From Coptis chinensis (lineage: Eukaryota > Streptophyta > Magnoliopsida > Ranunculales > Ranunculaceae), in contig CM027380.1 in assembly GCA_015680905.1 (NCBI GenBank), positions 107,990,501 to 108,054,500 of the forward strand: 64,000 nt of DNA, written 5' to 3'. The notes below the pieces were generated by a model. It saw nothing but the letters and a program-made list of their open reading frames with translations, did no database searches and was not told the origin of the DNA. Numbering within the stretch: position 1 is the stretch's first letter; every line of letters begins with the position of its first letter. Of the stretch, positions 1-11,936 are shown piece after piece. Position numbers and translations under genes: made by a program.

Positions 1-663
1 TTATTAATTTACTGCGAATTCCAGGACCCTATCAACATAAAATGGCGTCTTGCATAAACAACAACTTGTTGTGCAAAGATGAGGACTGATCATCTTCTTA
101 AATAGAATATGGGACGCTCTGCTGCATAGTTTTCAGCAATTTGTTCTTTTAGCGTTCAGTCATCCTCTCCTATGGAGTGTGGACACTCAAACACAGCATA
201 CAGTCAATTAGGAAAAGCACAAAATAGACTGAACATAAATGAAAAGAAATTGCTTGTGTTATTGTAAAATAGAAAAGAAAGTAGTACACTTTTATCTCAC
301 TATAACCTGAAAATAACTAGAAAAATTTAGTGTTCCTAAGAATTTGGGAGGGAGAGGTCTCTTTATATAAAGATCATAGGATGAAAATAAAATTTTCCAG
401 AACAGAAAGTACTGGACTAATCAACCCACAATCTCATGTGTAGGTTGTTTGGGAAGCAAATAACAACCTAGCTAGTCCAAAATTCATCCTCAATCGGATC
501 ACAAACCACTGCCAGAGATAGTCCAGTACAGGCTAGTGCTGGAATCCTATCTGTACTGACAAGATATTTACACCTTGTACAGCGCAACAGATCTTGTAAG
601 AGTGCTCACCTATGGGCATCACATTTCTAGTTTTCCTTTTTCTTAATATTCTCATCTTCATCA
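1..663. other. 3' flank of the CRM-domain gene
   Basis: This AT-rich stretch lies downstream of the stop codon I prefer for the minus-strand CRM gene. It would hold that gene's 3' UTR and possibly the tail of a neighbour outside the window. A possible splice donor on the minus strand (exon edge at 610) could add a further 3' exon if the stop at 664-666 is not used. I see no other coding signal here. Confidence 0.4.
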
Positions 664-3600
664 TCATCTCCTCTTCTTCCATAAAAGTGATCCTGCACTT
701 AAAGAAGATCCTATCGACCTCATCAAGGTCTATTAAGTCTACATCTTTCTTCATTTGGCCAGCTTTCTTTGCATTGAGTGAAATCTGCCGCAACTGCTCT
801 TCAAAATCCTCAGGCACTTCTGTACTTACAGCAGGAAACTTTTCAAACTCATCCAAATAAAGAGGACGCTGTGCTCTCTCTCCTGTCTCTTCCTCTGAAT
901 CTGTCTCAAAAATATCCGACAAACCCTCAGATTCTGAATTTATAACCGACTCTGTTGTAGAATCCTCATAAAAATCATTGTTTCCTTCTTTACTCTCTTC
1001 CATTTTAGTTGAACTCTGTTGCTGGTCTGCTATGCTTCCATGAGTACTAGTACAAAACCCGTTCTCCAGAATTTCATCTTTAAGTTCACTTCTAGTTTCC
1101 TGTTTCCTTTTTGCTTGTGCTTGAAGTAACTCAAGGTCTTGTTCAAGCCTTGGAATGAATTTCGAACAGCTCGGATGCCATCTCTGTATTTGGATTTATT
1201 AAGAGCCTGCAGATTAAAAATAAAAAACAGGAACTAGCTAAGATCACAACATCAACAGCTTTTACCAAATTATAATTAAGAATCAAACTCATTATCTTTC
1301 CGACAATGTGAGCAACTAGTAGTGTGTTCTTTGGCAGCATGCACATTTAAATTTATGTCAGAAGTTAGTCGACTAAAATGGCATACTAACCTTTATCCGA
1401 GGGAGAGTGGTCTTAGGGGACATTATCTCAGTTGGCGGCTGAGAGTAGTTTTTCCCTCTATACATGATGATAGTGTTATCCTCTTGTATGTCAAGCACAA
1501 TCCCTCCACTTAATCTTGCTAGCTCCACTGCAATCTCCTTGACTTCTTCCGGTGAAAAAGTTTTTACCTCAACCTTCAGAGTTTGGTGTTTCTTCCAATG
1601 CAAGTGCATGTTCAGGATCACACCCTGATAAATTCCACGCCTTCCAACGGGCACATAATTCTTGCTCTTGAGGCCCATCTTTAAGAAGTAAAAGTGCTCC
1701 TCTGGGGTCAATATTTCAGGATCATGGACTGGTTCAGACGAATCTGGAGGCTCAATCTTCTTCAGAGCTTCTGTGAGTCTAGTTTCTTTATTCCGTGCCT
1801 AATCATAACAATGAAATTAAGTAACAATCAGCACTATTGCAGGAGAAAGAGGGAAAATAAGATGCTTCAGTCCGGAAAGTAGTAGATTGTATTGACTCGG
1901 TACACTTTATATGATCTTGATCAAGAGATCAAAATTATCATCTATCACTTGGAAACAAACAGCATTTATGTCGGAGAACATAATCCATCATGGAAACAGA
2001 ACCCACCGAAGATATCATTAACACTAATAGATCAAGTAAAGTTTGTATGATAGTAAACACCAGAGTTGATGTCAGAATTTAAACTTCATTGGTCACAAGG
2101 TGAGACTCAAATCCAAGAATAAACCGAATGAAATGATTATGAGCATTAGCTTACTAAGGAAAAGCAAATTAAGGTAACTTCATCAGTTCAACATGGTGGA
2201 AATTAACTCCATAGATTAGATGACTGTCTGAATCCTTTACAATAACTGTTACTGTTAATACAGTTCACTACAAACTTTCTAACAAAGACACTACTGTATA
2301 TTTTACAATGGGTACAAGTGTCAAATGCAGTGATAGTGCGAAGTGTTTTCACGCGACACACAAAATCTGTAATCATATAAAGTTAACCTAAGTCTGCCGT
2401 ACGTTCAAAAGACATAGGTAACAAGCAATGTTCTTAAGAATTGGGTGTCTTTGTTAAAGAGCCGACAGATACTGCTCTAGTCTGGAAATAAACAGAACAA
2501 AAGATCACCAGAAATAACTCATTCATAAATTGGAACATAAAATTAACTGGTGACTTATAGCCCATCGCATTGCCGCAATAATATTTTTTGTTGGAGTTAA
2601 CTTTATTCCCTTAAACCTTAAATTCCCAATTTCCCCGCAGTAAGATATACATATCAATCCAATTAAGTTCTTACTTTTCAAAAAGAATATAGGCATCTAA
2701 ACCAAGAGGTGTAATTTTTGAGAAGGTACACTTATGGGCCAAATATCAATACACCACTGAGTCATTCCACTGCATGACCCAAGTTTAATTAATACCTATA
2801 CTCTGGATTCTGGAATAGAAATAAGAGTAGAAGAGGTATAGAACACTCACTTTCCTCAACTTATAAAGAATTTTTTCTTCTGCAGTCATTCTTTCATAAT
2901 CTTTCTTCTTCTTCCATCTGAAAAACTTAAGCCACCGTACAACTGCTCTTTTTCCTTTCAGCTTCTTCCTCTTCACGGTTGCTTTTCCATTACCATCAGT
3001 AGCTGCCACATTTTCTGAGTTGTTCACTTGCTCTGTAGCTTTATGCACTATGTTCCTTATGGAAGTAGAATGAATCCAAACGAAACCCTCCAGGCCATGT
3101 CTCCGTGTTCGATATGGGGAACCACAAGCAGATTTCTGATCAAACACCTTGCGCAGAACAACAACCGAACTACTGCAAGTAATATTGAACAAAAAAGAAT
3201 TTCCGTTTAATTTTAATATATATAAATCACTAGATAGTGAGCTTCCATTCACTCCATCAAAAAGATTAAGTGAGACTGAGCAAGTAACGGCTGCATACAT
3301 ACCCTGATACGTTAGATCAGTCTAGCGAAGTTTCAAAACATACAATTGTGAGCAATGTCCAAAACATCCAACACATAGTGGAGTTGCATATATAAATTAG
3401 TAGCTTTAAATAATGTGTTTCTTCCTATTTTAGTGGCAAATCTTTCCAGCTTAGTAGAACAAGCTAGGGCTATGCAGAGTTGCAGACACATCATCACTTC
3501 TTATACATAATCTAATTTCAAGCCAATTTGTGATTAAGAGAATTAAGCAACAAAGACAAAGGGACAACATTGGTTTTATAGCAAGCAGCATTTTTCCACA

Positions 3601-3818
3601 ACCCAAAAGACAAAAATGCATAGCAGTAAAACTGTAAAAGTAATGATTTCATCATAGATTAAAAGAAGAAAAAGAAGAAAGCTTTACCTAAAGAAGCAAT
3701 GATGAGGTAAGTAGTAGGCAGTGGATGGTAGTATTACATGATGTTTTTTAAGTGATAACAAATGATTGTTAACTAGTTTCCCAGAGTTGCGTAATGAAGT
3801 CAGAATCCTGCCCACCAT
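664..3818 (-). CDS. CRM (CRS1/YhbY)-domain RNA-binding protein, organellar
   Basis: Predicted organellar RNA-binding protein of the plant CRM family, whose members act in group II intron splicing or ribosome-related RNA binding in chloroplasts or mitochondria. Exons on the minus strand are 3688-3818, 2851-3172, 1391-1798 and 664-1206, all with GT/AG borders and matching phases, about 467 residues. The first exon starts MVGRILTSLRNSGKLV, basic and Ser/Leu-rich, as expected for a targeting peptide. Exon 2 carries a basic linker (KKLKGKRAVVRWLKFFRWKK). Exon 3 is the CRM domain, with LTPEEHFYFLKMGLK, VPVGRRGIYQGVILNMHLHW and the family signature MYRGKNYSQPP. The C-terminal exon is acidic and then ends in a basic tail (LLWKKRR). 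It seems closest to the small single-CRM subfamily (At3g25440-like). Exon 4 needs two single-base corrections, one A missing near 1161 and one T extra near 701-703. Read as written, translation stops at 1030-1032, after the CRM domain. Family certain; target organelle unknown. Confidence 0.85.
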
Positions 3819-4281
3819 TTCCTCTCTTTCAACAGCACAGCACCAGCAGCACCATGATCAATAACTAACTGAGACCAAATGATGAGTTTCCTCAAAAGTT
3901 GCAATCTTTCATGCCCACTCCTCAATTTCTTCAAAGGGAAATCTCAGGTTGGGCCCCAAAAATGAAAAGTCAGGAGGGTGGAAGGGTGTTTTGGGTACTT
4001 TTAACGACTTGACAAAACAGGCTTTTATAGTGAGTAGGACCCAATAGATAAGTGCATGGATAAATATATTCCTCTTGAAAAATGAGGAGCCACAACATTG
4101 AGATGTTCATAACACCCCAAGTAAGCCAGCCACACAGTGTAAGTCCCACTCTCTATTTCCTTGACACTGTCAGTCTCAGCCTTTTTTCTTTTATATTTAT
4201 ATATATATATTCACAATCACCACTTTCTATGGTGTTTGTTTGAGTGTAATACTGAAATGTTGGTGAACTGATTCTGAAACT
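3819..4281. promoter_or_regulatory. Divergent promoter between CRM and rhodanese-like genes
   Basis: The two start codons face away from each other with 463 bases between them, so both promoters and 5' UTRs must fit here. A strong TATA-like run (ttatatttatatatatatat) lies near 4191-4211, about 75 bases before the plus-strand ATG at 4282, and could serve that gene. No clear TATA box is seen for the minus-strand gene. Both neighbours are predicted organelle proteins, so shared control is possible but not shown. Confidence 0.45.
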
Positions 4282-7200
4282 ATGTTGCTTGTTTGCTGTT
4301 CTTCTTCTCACTATCAGGTCAGTTTTACTCTACCTGAATTCTCTATTTACTATTCTTTTGTACCACTTTTCATTGAGTTAGATACATTGCACCACTAGGC
4401 ACTATGACAAATATAGTCCAACAAGAATAGAGGTTTTGAAGAGGAAGGCACACTTGTGTTCTTCAATCAATTACATTCCCTGAGTACATGATTCACTCCA
4501 TTTACAATATTGTAATCCGTTTAGATCATAGTCCAAAAGTATAAACTAATCTGAGGGCTGAGTGCATCAAATAGAGTAATAGAGGAATCTAACTTAACGT
4601 TAAACAAATGCCTATGCTGTTGTTGTGTCATGTGATTACTGAATATGGGAGTAAATTTCTCTTAAATCTTGTGAGATAGGTTCCTACTTTGCTGAATGCT
4701 CGTTTTTTATGCTTGATTTAGCTATATTATTGACAAACCTAAAGGGGTAGCTATCTCATTTGTCCTTCAGTTATTTATTTGTCTGTGTGAACATGTTCCA
4801 GTCTTATCATTCCTGTAAGTAATTTTATTTACGTTCTTCATTGTATTTATAACAGTATATGCATTCAGCATTCTAAAATGTGCCTAGGTCCATTGCTTAG
4901 GCTCTATGCTTGCTTAGATTCTTCCAGAGCCTAGGCTTATTCTTTTCGATTAGGATTCAGAGAATAAAAATGTCTTTTTAAAATAAAAAATTGAGCATTC
5001 AAAGAGAAGCAGGTTTGTTGTACAAGTTATTTATTTTTTCTGAAGCTACAATTCTGCAGATCTCTTGTCATGCTGGGATAAGAGCACTTTCCCCGTTGGG
5101 GAATGCTATTTGTATCAGAGGCATTGTGGAAGACAGGGTTGCTTTTGGCCTAACAGATCGAGTTCATTCCCATAATGTTTCCTTCAAAACACAGGCTACG
5201 AAATTTCTATATTCCCCATCATTGAAAGGCCAGAAATATCAGGCTGTAATGGAGTTCAATCATATAGTTCCCTGTCGAGATGAATTAGATCACATTGAAT
5301 GCTTATTTTCCAACAACTGGAGCGATTCAGTGGAAACAGCAATGGAACCTTATTTTCAAGGAAGTTCACAAAAAATGTCCCAGGAAGATGTGCTATTCAA
5401 CATTTCTGATCATTTTCATGCAAATATATCACCTAGAACTCCTATTCCTGGAACTATATTAACTGTTGATGCTAGAGAAAACGTTGCCCCACATAATTTA
5501 ACTTTGGTTTCTGAGGCTCTGGGTAATGATTCTTTAACCAACCTGAAGACAAGTATTGAGGGTCTTTTATCTGCTATTAGTTCCACCATTGATGCTTCAG
5601 TTGGCAAGGGAGATCTTTATCTGAAGAACTCCTTAGATTCAGTTACTTCACCGCTAACATACACTTTTCAGAGTGTCAGAGAAGCAATTGATAACATAGT
5701 CGATAGTCTGTTGTCTACTGTTGACCGCAGCATAGAAGTAGCTGGTAATCGTTTGACAGGCTTTTCGGTCGATTTGAAGGACTCTACCAGTAAGGTGGGT
5801 GTCGTCTCTATTGATCTTTTGAGACGTGTAATTGTCTCTCTGGAAGATTCTCTAGCCAGTGGTGCTAGCCTTTTTCTTGATTATTATGGATCTGCAAAGG
5901 AGTTCTTTCCTCCAGAAGTCCGGGATGTGCTAAATTTGACAGAAAATAAAGCTACAGAATTTCTTGGACCTGTTGCAACTGCTTTTAAACAGGTATTGTT
6001 TTTCTTTTGTTGGAGATATCTATCTGTCTTACTTGGGATGTATAGTGCTTTTTATGCATGTTTCTGGCATTAAAAAAGACTATATATTGTAATAGAGGTT
6101 ACTAGTAAATGATTGGATCTTTAATTCCAAAATTAACCTTTCATATTGAGATGACAATGACTATTCCATAATGCATGGATATCCTTGTGGAATTTGCTTG
6201 CGCAAGGGCCCTAGTTAGCCTAATATGAAACTGTCAATTATAACTTGTCACAATCAAGGAACAACAAGTATCACACGCTACAAAATGAAAACTGAATAAC
6301 GTTGTATCGACAAGGTAAAGCACCGTATACCACAATGCAGGATTGTATTTAGAACGATACATACCACATCACCACTTTGTATTTTATTTTATTTATTCCC
6401 GCTTGCAAAATCACGTCACTGCACACATGGGCCTTTCATGATGGCCATGAAAGAGGTGCATTGGTTCCTAAATCCCACTTCTACTTTTCAACCACCCTAA
6501 CTTTGTCGTGTGATTTTCTTAAGACCGGAAGTATTGCTTATGTGTGCTGGAAAGCAGGTTTATGTTGCTATTGAGGCATTGGAGACAAATCTTGGCTTGG
6601 ACCCCAATGACCCAGTTGTTCCTTTGTTCTTTATTTTGGGAACTTCAATCACTTTAGGGTATGCGCTCACCATTAAATTTCCAAAGATTGCCTGCCTCTC
6701 TTCTGTTTAAGAAAGCTTTCAACCTTTATTCTTTTGATATCTATGATGTTTGACACTTCTTTACAGGATTTCTTACTGGGTCTTGGCATATGCTGGTTAC
6801 GCTGGGGATTTGTCTCCTCAGTTAACTTTGGAGTTGCTGACGGGGGAAAAGAATGTTGTACTTATTGATATTCGGCCTGAGGCAAGCGACTGTAATTATC
6901 ATTAGCCTTATCTTTTCAGAACACTTTCTTTTGCAAAACTTTTGATACTTTTTGTAAACAGGTTGAATAAATATGTGCTCTCATCTTTTTATACTTTGCT
7001 TTTATCTCAACATTTTAAAACCACATTTTTTAAAGATGGCCTTTCATTATGGATCACTTGACATTTATAAAGATGGTGCCCTCCATCTTTAAATAAAATT
7101 TTGCATTAGATGTGCATTCACTCATTTCTGGGCAAGGTTAAAACCTGTTATGAGTGATGGGTAATATTTGTGAAGGATCTGAGGGAGAGAGATGGTGTTC

Positions 7201-10200
7201 CTGATCTTCGTCAAGGGGCTCGATTCAAATATGCAAGTATTGATCTACCTGAGGTAGGCTAGTTCTCCTTTATATCCTCTATATCCTGTTCTATTGTTAA
7301 ACAGAGTAGTTCAGTCTTTACATTACCTTCTCTTTTGAGGGAAGTGTATTAGTCTAAATGGTATCTTTATCCTTTAAGCATCTCGATGGCACCATAAAAC
7401 CTCATATTTCTGGATTTTTGGTCCATTACTCTGAGGTTTCACTGTCAGAAACGCTCTTTAACATATTCAGCTGTCCACTAAGGAATCACCAAATTGTACA
7501 GTCTTCAGATTATTGTATGCTCATTTATCTTGTTTTGATATTATGTGATATTCTCAGCTTGATGGTTCTATAAGAAAGTTGGTGAAGAGAGAAAGAGACC
7601 TCAACGATGCTTTAGTTGCAACTGTCATTCGAAACTTGAAGATTGTTCAAGTATGGTTTTTGATGGCTTCTTGCTTCAAGGTTATGGATGTCTGAGTCTA
7701 GGTTTACAACTCACTAGCATTATTGCATTTTTCTATAGGATAGGTCCAAGGTCATAGTTTTGGATGCCAATGGTACTCGCTCCAAAAGTATTGCAAGATC
7801 CTTGCGGAAGCTTGGGGTTAAGGCAAGTATTGTTATAACACAAACTTATCTTATATTTTAGGATATGTAAACGGGCAAATTATAAGGAAACCACTTTCAA
7901 ACTAGGTGACACTATCACAAAACGTCTGCAGTATTTTGAAAATGTTTTGATGAAAGCCGAAGTCTAGAAGTCTAGTGAAAAATAATGGGCACATAATCAT
8001 GCCACCACCAGTGTTGTGGTCAATTTGAAAAGATGGCAAATTGAGATGAATAAATCATTTCTTAGTTGTTGATTATGTATGAACTAGAAAACTAAATGAT
8101 TGTACCATATATCATTATTGCATGACAAGAAACGTTATGCCATCTGCACTGATTTGCCATTTAATTTGCTAGGAAAACCTAACAGGAGGGCTAAACATTG
8201 CAAAATGCTAATTGCCTCTGCATTTTGCTAGACAAAAAAAATTCTAGATGCATCTTGGCTACTTCCATAAAATATATATAGACGCCCTTGGGAAATGTCC
8301 CGTAAAGAAAATAATTTTGACAGTACAACTTTGAAGAATTCATATCAGGCAACATGTGTGTGTGTGTGTAGATAGATTTGGAAATTCATTCTGATTCAGT
8401 TTTTCTCTTACTTTCTATTCACCGAACAGAAACCATACCTGGTACAAGGTGGCTTCGGTCTTGGGTGAAAAATGGTCTTCGTATTAAAGAACTCAAATCT
8501 GAGACAACATTTACTGTACTGAATGAGGTATCTTACAACTATATAAGCCGGACCACTTCCACTAATTTTTGGGCCTTGTAGGATTACTTGAATCATGTCT
8601 GTATCCAGCAACTTTAAGCATTATGATAGTCTTTGAACTTTAACTGCTTTAGTGATTAGTGTTCTTTAATCTCTCTTTTGTGCTCTTTTTCTTTTACAAT
8701 ATCAAGTCTTAGAACTTTAACTACTCAAGTGACTAGTGTTTTTGAATCTCTCTTTTTTGGTTCTGTTTCTTTTTCAATATCAAGTCCATGCTCTGATTTT
8801 GAATGGGAATAATGGGCAGGAAGCTGAGGCAATCCTTGAGGATATCAGGCCTACTCCTTTACAGATTGTTGGATATGGAGCGGTAAGATCCATCTTGCTT
8901 CCCTGGTAGTAGGAGCTTGCAATCAAAATATTGTAGTTGTGTTTATATTTTGATCGGCCGTGTTTATTTTGTTGTACGTAATTGAACCATATTTTGTTAA
9001 GCTTGGATGAAAATAAGTTATCTTTTACACACTCACGTACTTCGTGTGGTATGAAACTCTTAGTAAGCTATCTAAGCAAATAGCCTCTGATCAACCATAT
9101 CAAGTTGAGAAAATGTTTTGGAGTCCAATTGGTGAAGAATCTTTTTTTTTTTTTCAAAAGTCACCTGCAGTGTCCATTTGTGTGACTCCTTGTGTGTGTG
9201 TGTGTGTGTGTTGTGGGGGAGATCATATCTCTGGATGTGAGCTATGTTTTACTCAGTTGCATATCTGTTCTTATCCACTCATCTATGCTTGTGTAAGCTT
9301 TCACTCTTTGTTTATATTACCAGGTGCATCCCATTTCCTTGTTCCATATAAATAAAATCTTTGGGTTGTAATAGGCAACTTTTTTTCAATCTCTAATGCT
9401 TTAGGTGCATCTTCTTTATCTCATTACTAGTTTCTGATGCTTGTGCTCAGGGGTTTCTTGCTGCCAGCTATGCATTGTCAGGTGAGGATATATACCTTCT
9501 AACTTGTTTCTATTCTTATTAATAATGTTTCCATTCTAGTATAACAACTAAATGTATTTGGACTTGTTCTTAAAGTGCCTTTCTTCCCTGTAGTAACAGC
9601 AAATTCGTGACACATATCCATGTTCCTACTGGATTTCAAAAAGCGAATTCCTTATATATAACTGATAAGTGATCTTTATAAAGCTCGGGTGATGATTAGT
9701 GATACATGTGTTAGGATGGGTCGGCTAATCTTTGTTATAGATGTTTGTAAGCATAAGTGAGTGAGCTTTACTTCATTTTAGTTTGTTGTAGGGTCATTCC
9801 TTCCACAATTTACTTGGTTTCATCACTTTCATGGTTTGTAATCAAAGAGGAGGGAACCTTGCTAGCACTCTTTAACACGTTAATTTTATTTAACGATTAC
9901 CTGAGTCTTTAGTTTTTGTTTAAGCATGGATACTATAATTTGTTATCCTTTTGGATTTTTGCTCCAACCAAAGTACTATAAATTTTCTACAGAATGGGAG
10001 AAGACGCTACAACTTGTTGGTGTGATTGGCCTTGGACAGGTACTATCCTAAATTTCTCCTTTTTATAGATCAGTTTGATCTGTGTCCTTTAAAAAACATT
10101 GGATTCATACTGTGACCACTTTGTGTAGTATTGATGTGTCTGGAGGGGGAAGAGGGCTGTTAAAAATAGAGTGGCACCGGCGCTCTGTAACAACCAAACA

Positions 10201-11509
10201 CAGATTGTTACAGATCAGTGGTTACAATTCACTAAAGTGAAACTAAGTTTTCTTGTCTTTCACTTTTCTTGAATTGCGCACCTTTGCTGTGACAACATCA
10301 GATTGTGTGAAAACAAGACCGTGTCCTGTGTTAGCAGATTTAGCTTGAATGTTTTGAATACTACCCTAACGCTCTTGATGACAAATCATCATCGAGAATA
10401 ACCTATTTTCAACTTGTTCAAATTAATCTAGTTAGGTTTTACTCAGCATTCACAGCCCTTTTTCATTTCAAGTTTTCAACCAACTTTTCTCACTTTTTTA
10501 TGGCTCTCCATGTAAAGGAAACCACTCGCCATGTATCTTTCTATTGATTGTAAGATGGACAGATGATCACTGTTAGTCTGTTATTATGATTATTATAATA
10601 TTGATGTTGTCACTTGTTATTTTTCTAATTATTATTATTATTATTATTATTGGAAACCTCATTGGCAGACAATTTATCGGCGTATTGCTTCATATGAAGA
10701 TTCAGAGGATTTTAAGCAAGATGTCAGGTATATTCTACATTGGTGTCCTTGTCCAAATTTTGGAAACTGATATATTCTAATAAAGGCATTTGTTTTCGTT
10801 TTTGGATACCTATGTCAGAACTGTGCTTTATCGTGAGAATTCTGATCACGCTTTTAAAAGTTTCTTTTCTCACTTAAACTATGGATGTAATATGCACCAG
10901 TTGCAAAAGGGTCTTATTTCTCTTGAAATTGTTCTCCTTGCTGTGAGATCGTTCTCATCATCAATAACCCTTTAGACTTTCATTCCCTGCGTGCCAATGA
11001 GTATATGTGTGGCCTTACAGTGTGGAATGCATGTATGCTAAATTCAAGTTCTAGATGGGTTGTCAAAGCCCTCATCCTGAGAACATTTCTATTATATTCC
11101 TTGCTATGGATATGATAGAGTGATAGACTACTATAGATAGTCTGACAGAATGTTAAATTTTTTTGTCAGAACACTGCTTTTAGTTCCCAACCTTAATTTG
11201 TTTTGTTTCCAAGATCATTCCAGTGCAGTGTTCACTAAATTTTGGATGTTAACGAATGCAATTTTATGTGCTCTTGAAAGGGTGTTGCTGACTCCTGTTA
11301 GAGTTGGAGCGACGACGGCATTTTCATGGGCTGCAGGGAAACTAGAGCCAAACAAGATTGGATTACCAACGTCACCTTCTTCATCAGATGTTCAAAGCCG
11401 AGTCCTACAGGCAGCTGCGAAACACGAATCTCAACCCTCTGACAGTGAGGGCGTTGAAGAATCATCTAGTGAACTGGTGAATGCTGGCAATGAGAAGCAG
11501 GATCCTTGA
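4282..11509 (+). CDS. Rhodanese-like domain protein, chloroplast (calcium-sensor CAS-like, At3g59780 type)
   Basis: Thirteen exons: 4282-4317, 5060-5992, 6558-6658, 6767-6881, 7176-7253, 7558-7650, 7739-7822, 8430-8527, 8820-8882, 9451-9481, 9993-10039, 10669-10727, 11281-11509; about 655 residues. The long exon 2 gives a Ser/Thr-rich region with helical repeats as in the thylakoid CAS protein. Exon 3 has a hydrophobic segment (VVPLFFILGTSITLG) likely to cross a membrane. The rhodanese fold runs from NVVLIDIRPE to VQGGF. Where active rhodaneses have the catalytic Cys loop, this protein reads LDANGTRSKSIARSLRKLG, so Cys is replaced and sulfurtransferase activity is unlikely. The tail is Ser/Glu-rich. 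Two introns (after 6881 and after 7822) use GC donors in the context AG|GCAAG. Exon 8 is 98 bases where 99 are needed: a C appears lost at 8454-8457, interrupting QGGF and SWVKNGLR. Probably a plastid membrane scaffold or sensor; biochemical role not inferable. Confidence 0.85.
9191..9210. repeat. (TG)10 microsatellite
   Basis: Ten uninterrupted TG units in intron 9 of the rhodanese-like gene. A shorter (TG)8 tract lies at 8354-8369 in intron 7. Both are likely to vary in length. Confidence 0.9.
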
Positions 11510-11936
11510 GAGTTTTTATGATGTTTGATGATTTGTTCTATTGTAATGACAAATATATTTTGAGAATGTATTGTATATGATGTTATTAAACTTGTAAATG
11601 TTAAGTTGTGTTTGGAGACATCACTGATCATAGCTTCAGATGAATATAACTATAAGCAACCAAAATCCCATGGCTGATTGCAGGCCATACATAATATTAA
11701 TAATTAAGAATAACTACAAAAGATGATAAGAATGAACAAATTTCAGCTGACCCCAACACACTTACACACCTCTTCTTGTTGTGGATTTAAAATTTTATTA
11801 AATAGAGTTAATAAAAAAGAATCCTGGCCCTCACAGTAGAAAAAAAAAAAAAAAAAAAAAAAGCCCAAAACAAAACAAACACTGCTTACTTGCTCAGTCG
11901 TTGAGTTTTTAGAAAGAAAAAAAAAAAAAAAAAAAA
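11510..11936. promoter_or_regulatory. Compact intergenic region and SUMO 5' leader
   Basis: Only 427 bases separate the rhodanese-like stop codon from the SUMO start, so the first gene's 3' UTR and the SUMO promoter and leader share this space. Two long poly(A) tracts occur, at about 11840-11862 and at 11917-11937. The second runs without interruption into the A of the SUMO ATG. No clear TATA box is seen. Confidence 0.6.

Noticed and set aside
1143-1346. Open frame on the minus strand over the last CRM intron/exon border
   Set aside because: It reads through the intron and continues in a frame that does not fit the CRM protein on either side.
6706-6900. Alternative GT donor at CTGTAATT after exon 4 of the rhodanese-like gene
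   Set aside because: Using it creates an immediate stop codon at the junction with the next exon, whereas the GC donor keeps the frame and the conserved protein.
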